From GCA-002733465 sp965230525 (GTDB lineage Bacteria; Pseudomonadota; Gammaproteobacteria; Enterobacterales; Kangiellaceae), in NCBI GenBank assembly GCA_965230525.1, contig OZ246008.1:3596001-3660000 (forward strand): 64,000 bases of DNA. Direction: 5' to 3'. Within the stretch, counting starts at the first letter, position 1. Every line of letters begins with the position of its first letter. Shown here in pieces: positions 61,154 through 64,000 of this stretch. The position numbers and the translations under genes were made by a program. Below the pieces are notes generated by a model. The model saw only the letters and a list, made by a program, of their open reading frames with translations, was not told where the DNA came from and made no database searches.

Positions 61154-62077
61154 ATGCTTTTTCAATCCTCTATCAATCGCCGCGGTGAAAATCGCCAAGA
61201 CCAACACAAAGTAGATGCTTGGTTTAGTCGAGATACCACCCAAATACTGCTCAGTTTCAAAGGAAAGTTTGTCTGCCTGGACGACAGGCCTTGTTACTTC
61301 AGTTACCAACAAATTATCGATTGGGAGCTAGATAAACAGTCTGACGAACGCATATATTTGGGTGAACAAGAGGCTAACCACTTCTTTGTACTTTCCACCT
61401 CCACCTTGCCCACAGCGCTTGAAGAGCACCAAGTGCTCGATCTGCGAACCGCGGCTCTGTCTGCAGAAATGTTCGATATAGGCTCGCTTTTCTATTCTCA
61501 GGGCCTCATTAATTGGCACTTCAACCATCTATTTTGTGCTAAATGCGGGTCAAAAACCGAATCCAGCCATGCTGGTCATAGTCGCCTTTGTCAAAATGAA
61601 CACTGTGCAAAGCAACACTTCCCTCGCATCGAACCGGCGGTCATATTTTCGATAGAATCCCAGATCAATGGCGTCCCTCATCTTTTATTAGCAAGACAAC
61701 CAAGTTGGCCCGAAAAACGTTACTCAGTTCTTGCAGGCTTCGCAGAGCATGGTGAGTCACTGGAGCTAGCAGTAGCCCGTGAAGCGATGGAGGAAGTTGG
61801 CATTGCGGTTGATAAGGTTAAGTATGTAAATTCTCAACCCTGGCCCTTTCCCGCTTCCTTGATGATCGGTTTTCAATGTGAAACAAATGAGCATGCCATT
61901 CGTCTGATCGACCAAGAACTAGAACAAGCTGACTGGTTTAGTGCAGCAGACATCACCCACCAGATTCAATCGGGTGAGCTGCTAATGCCCTTTTCAGTCT
62001 CAATCTCTTGGCATTTAATCGATCGCTGGTATCGCAAGCAAACAGGCAACTCACTAAAAATACTTCTTCAATCATGA
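61154..62077 (+). CDS. nudC: NADH pyrophosphatase NudC (NAD-decapping)
   Basis: This 307-residue Nudix hydrolase cleaves NADH and removes NAD caps from RNA. The zinc ribbon FCAKCGS...LCQNEHC is near 135-155. The Nudix box is GFAEHGESLELAVAREAMEEVGI, described here as G-x5-E-x7-REU-x-EE-x-GU. The NudC-specific SQPWPFPASLM follows it. The ATG at 61154 has GGAA upstream; a TTG at 61112 is in frame. The N-terminal domain is longer than in E. coli (257 residues in total). It overlaps the next gene at ATGA. Confidence 0.96.
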   Translation: MLFQSSINRRGENRQDQHKVDAWFSRDTTQILLSFKGKFVCLDDRPCYFSYQQIIDWELDKQSDERIYLGEQEANHFFVLSTSTLPTALEEHQVLDLRTAALSAEMFDIGSLFYSQGLINWHFNHLFCAKCGSKTESSHAGHSRLCQNEHCAKQHFPRIEPAVIFSIESQINGVPHLLLARQPSWPEKRYSVLAGFAEHGESLELAVAREAMEEVGIAVDKVKYVNSQPWPFPASLMIGFQCETNEHAIRLIDQELEQADWFSAADITHQIQSGELLMPFSVSISWHLIDRWYRKQTGNSLKILLQS

Positions 62078-62613
62078 AAAAAACCACAAAGAAAAAACTA
62101 ATCGTTGGTTTTAACCAGCTTCTCCTTTTTATTGGAATCTTCATGCTGATCAGTTGGTGGCAGAAAAAAGATATGTTGGCCACCCACTCAGCGGAACTCG
62201 CTCCAGCATTTACATTAGTAACGGTCGATGGCGAAACCTTTCGATTTGATCCTCAAACTCAAAATAAAAAGACACTGATTTATTTCTTCGCACCATGGTG
62301 CAGTATCTGCCACCTTTCCATCGAAAATATTGAATCCATTCGGCAATCTGCTCCTAACGAAAATAACTATATTGTTGTTGCACTCGATTGGAAGAATCAG
62401 CAAGAAGTGGACGCCTTCTTGGCAGAGCATACACTTAATATGCCCGTGTTACTCGGAACCAAGAATACTCGCCAAGATTTTAAAATAAAGGGCTATCCCA
62501 GCTATTACGTGATAAATAGTGATGGTTATGTAAAATCCAAAGACTTTGGTTATACCACTGAGTTGGGCATGAGAGTCAGGCTTGGCTTAGTAGAAGCTCA
62601 AATTGTTGACTAG
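62074..62613 (+). CDS. TlpA/ResA-like membrane-anchored thioredoxin
   Basis: This 179-residue protein starts in the nudC stop codon. A basic N-terminus and one helix (LIVGFNQLLLFIGIFMLISWW) anchor a periplasmic thioredoxin fold with the active site FFAPWCSICHLS (CxxC) and the cis-proline strand IKGYPSYYVIN. Such proteins reduce or oxidise periplasmic cysteines, for example in cytochrome maturation. The partner is not visible here. It resembles ScsD/TlpA more than DsbE, which usually sits in a ccm operon. Confidence 0.88.
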   Translation: MKKTTKKKLIVGFNQLLLFIGIFMLISWWQKKDMLATHSAELAPAFTLVTVDGETFRFDPQTQNKKTLIYFFAPWCSICHLSIENIESIRQSAPNENNYIVVALDWKNQQEVDAFLAEHTLNMPVLLGTKNTRQDFKIKGYPSYYVINSDGYVKSKDFGYTTELGMRVRLGLVEAQIVD

Positions 62614-62727
62614 CCTTGCAAAAACTCACCCAACAAACGGCTGGGGATTCTGTTCAGCTTATTCTTCTGAAATATTGATTCACATTTAAACTGATCTAAG
62701 TCATTAAAGTCCCTTTACCTTCCAACT

Positions 62728-62746
62728 GAGAATGAGTATCATTTCT
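62728..62746 (+). promoter_or_regulatory. Fur box upstream of an iron-uptake gene pair
   Basis: GAGAATGAGTATCATTTCT matches the 19-bp Fur consensus (GATAATGATAATCATTATC) at 13 positions by eye, including the central AATGA and ATCATT. It sits about 40 bases upstream of the 62786 gene, so iron repression of that gene and the one after it is likely. Confidence 0.7.
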
Positions 62747-62785
62747 AGCTAATAACAGACTCAATTTTCAAAGGAAAAATCAACA

Positions 62786-63598
62786 ATGTTCAAGACCTTA
62801 AGTTTGGCAAAAGTTTCGCTCCTTACGCTTCTTATTTGCAGTATTTTGGTCAACACCCCTGCTCGAGCAGGCGGAGAAGTGGGCGATCATGTCAACCACC
62901 TTAGTGATAATCTAGAAAAATACACTGAAGAAGTTAACTGGCTCTTAAAGAAAGTCGATGGCATTGTTGCCCGCTATCAACAAAAAGGTAGCAAAGCTGC
63001 AAATGCAAAAGCCGTGATTGATCATTGGGAAGCGGTTGATTTTCACGCTGCGATTGAAACTAACTATGTGCCTGTTTATGCACAAATCTGGCAAGGCTTG
63101 TATGGAGTGAAAGAAAGTATTGAAAAAGGCGAGCCGATTAAGCAAGTCAAGCTAGAGCAAACTAAACTAGAGCAAGTCTTGTGGCAAGCCTTGGGAGCAG
63201 TTAAACTTGCGTCGCAATTTCAACAGCAAGGTCTGCTTAAGAAAATAGCCTTAAGAGAAGGCGGCCCAACCAATTCATTAGAAACTATCGATGAAATTAA
63301 ACAACGGTTAAATCGCGTGGTCGCAAAATATGCTGAAAAACTAAACAAAGAATCGACCGATATAGTACACGATACTTATCTCTCACTCTTTGAAGGAATT
63401 GAGGGTGACTTGATTTCGATGAACGCTGAGCTTGTCGAAGATCTCGAAAAAGACTTTAATGTCACTCTTCCGCTGGCAATTAAAAATGGCCTTAAGGTCA
63501 ATCTAGTTCAGGACATTGTTAACCAAATGCATACTAAGCTCACTAAAGCGAAAAACCTGCTAGCCAAAAAAGCCAAAAATAAAAAGGAAGTATTCTAA
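62786..63598 (+). CDS. Periplasmic protein resembling the FTR1-associated helical domain
   Basis: This 270-residue exported protein has a signal peptide (VSLLTLLICSILVNTPARAGG) and is then almost entirely charged helix, with no metal-type cysteines. The region DTYLSLFEGIEGDLISMN followed by LVEDLEKDFNVTLP resembles the periplasmic helical domain (FE-x-x-E pattern) fused to some FTR1 iron permeases. Here it stands alone, with no membrane permease part. The resemblance is my pattern reading and is uncertain. A Fur box precedes it and an iron-type binding protein follows two bases after its stop, so a role in iron uptake is likely. Confidence 0.6.
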   Translation: MFKTLSLAKVSLLTLLICSILVNTPARAGGEVGDHVNHLSDNLEKYTEEVNWLLKKVDGIVARYQQKGSKAANAKAVIDHWEAVDFHAAIETNYVPVYAQIWQGLYGVKESIEKGEPIKQVKLEQTKLEQVLWQALGAVKLASQFQQQGLLKKIALREGGPTNSLETIDEIKQRLNRVVAKYAEKLNKESTDIVHDTYLSLFEGIEGDLISMNAELVEDLEKDFNVTLPLAIKNGLKVNLVQDIVNQMHTKLTKAKNLLAKKAKNKKEVF

Positions 63599-63600
63599 GC

Positions 63601-64000
63601 ATGCAGCGTAGAGACTTTCTTCAAGGTATGGGCGCTCTTGGTTTGGTGGGAGCAAGCCCTGCTTTGCTTGCGGCGGCCTCTGCGGGCGCAAGTCGCATTG
63701 TCTCGGTAGAACAGTTACCGAAACTGGTAGGTGAGCTAACTTTATATTTGGGGCGTGGTGAAGGTGGCCTTTACGAAAACGTACTGGACGCAATAAAAAA
63801 ACGAAACCCGGATTTTGATTTGAAAATTCGGCGAGGACCAACTGCGGCATTAGCAAATGCCATCGTTGCAGAAGCAAAAGCCAATGTGCGTCGAGCCGAC
63901 GTGTTTTGGGCGGTAGACTCGGGCGCAATCGGCTTGTTGACCGACAAAAACTTAGCTTCGCCCCTTCCCGCAGATCTCACTGCTCAGTTACGACCTGAGT
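63601..64000 (+). CDS. Iron-type ABC solute-binding protein with Tat signal (partial)
   Basis: This frame starts at 63601 and runs off the right edge after 133 codons. The N-terminus MQRRDFLQGMGALGLVG is a twin-arginine signal (RRDFL). The mature part resembles FbpA/FutA-type Fe(III)-binding proteins: LTLYLGRGEGGLYENVLDAI, RRGPTAALANAIVAE and ADVFWAVDSGAIGLL. Export by Tat suggests a folded or metal-loaded protein. It follows the preceding gene by two bases and shares its Fur box. The family call is good; iron as ligand is inferred. Confidence 0.8.
   Translation, partial: MQRRDFLQGMGALGLVGASPALLAAASAGASRIVSVEQLPKLVGELTLYLGRGEGGLYENVLDAIKKRNPDFDLKIRRGPTAALANAIVAEAKANVRRADVFWAVDSGAIGLLTDKNLASPLPADLTAQLRPE

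Overview
This window looks like chromosomal DNA of a low- to mid-GC gammaproteobacterium, most plausibly a marine, Kangiella-like (Oceanospirillales-type) organism. That placement is inference. It rests on an IscR-suf iron-sulfur locus, a complete rnfABCDGE set, ccoNOQP-ccoGHI, cmoAB, a suhB-iscR pair, DUF3016 and DUF2288 proteins, and a ClpB gene with a textbook sigma-32 promoter. No phage, transposase gene or CRISPR array is visible.

Region 1 (1-12.5 kb, all minus strand) is a capsule-type surface polymer operon. Reading with transcription it contains an unknown lipoprotein, kpsD/wza-like, kpsM, kpsT and kpsE-like export genes, a glycerophosphodiesterase (GDPD), a TagD-like glycerol-3-phosphate cytidylyltransferase, three TagF/CDP-glycerol glycerophosphotransferase-family proteins, a sulfotransferase-family protein and a second, probably lipid-anchored GDPD cut by the window edge. 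Together these suggest a teichoic-acid-like, glycerol-phosphate-containing capsule exported by a group-2 ABC system. A perfect 16-bp palindrome touches a TATAAT box upstream of the operon.

Region 2 (12.6-28.7 kb) is mixed housekeeping and signalling: an MlaC-family protein, a tRNA-Val(GAC) with an unusual C33, galE, clpB, a Bax-like glucosaminidase, a multidomain diguanylate cyclase with a degenerate receiver, a TetR regulator, pepE-cmoA-cmoB, a degenerate HD-GYP protein, a DUF885 metallopeptidase-like protein and moaB. Between the HD-GYP and DUF885 genes lie a terminator, a 53-bp transposon-like palindrome flanked by CTA repeats, and a 17-bp tandem repeat.

Region 3 (28.7-36.8 kb) is suhB, then iscR with a near-consensus type-1 IscR site in front of it, then sufBCDS-sufA-sufT-sufE, closed by a strong terminator. 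This is a self-regulated Fe-S assembly operon.

Region 4 (36.8-47.4 kb) has an RND/MMPL exporter on the minus strand and, divergently, the cbb3 oxidase operon ccoNOQP followed by ccoGHI. An FNR/ANR box sits at class-II spacing before ccoN. No ccoS follows ccoI.

Region 5 (47.4-57.2 kb) has dcd and apbC/mrp (minus), metG (plus), a small unknown membrane protein and the translationally linked rnfABCDGE operon for the Na+/H+-pumping ferredoxin:NAD oxidoreductase. Fe-S supply (suf, apbC) and Fe-S-rich electron-transfer complexes (cco, rnf) therefore lie close together.

Region 6 (57.2-64 kb) has DUF3016 and DUF2288 genes, a small secreted protein, a GntR(YtrA)-ABC transporter module with its own promoter and candidate operator, nudC overlapping a TlpA-like thioredoxin, and finally a Fur-box-led pair: an FTR1-domain-like periplasmic protein and a Tat-exported iron-type solute-binding protein that is cut by the right edge.
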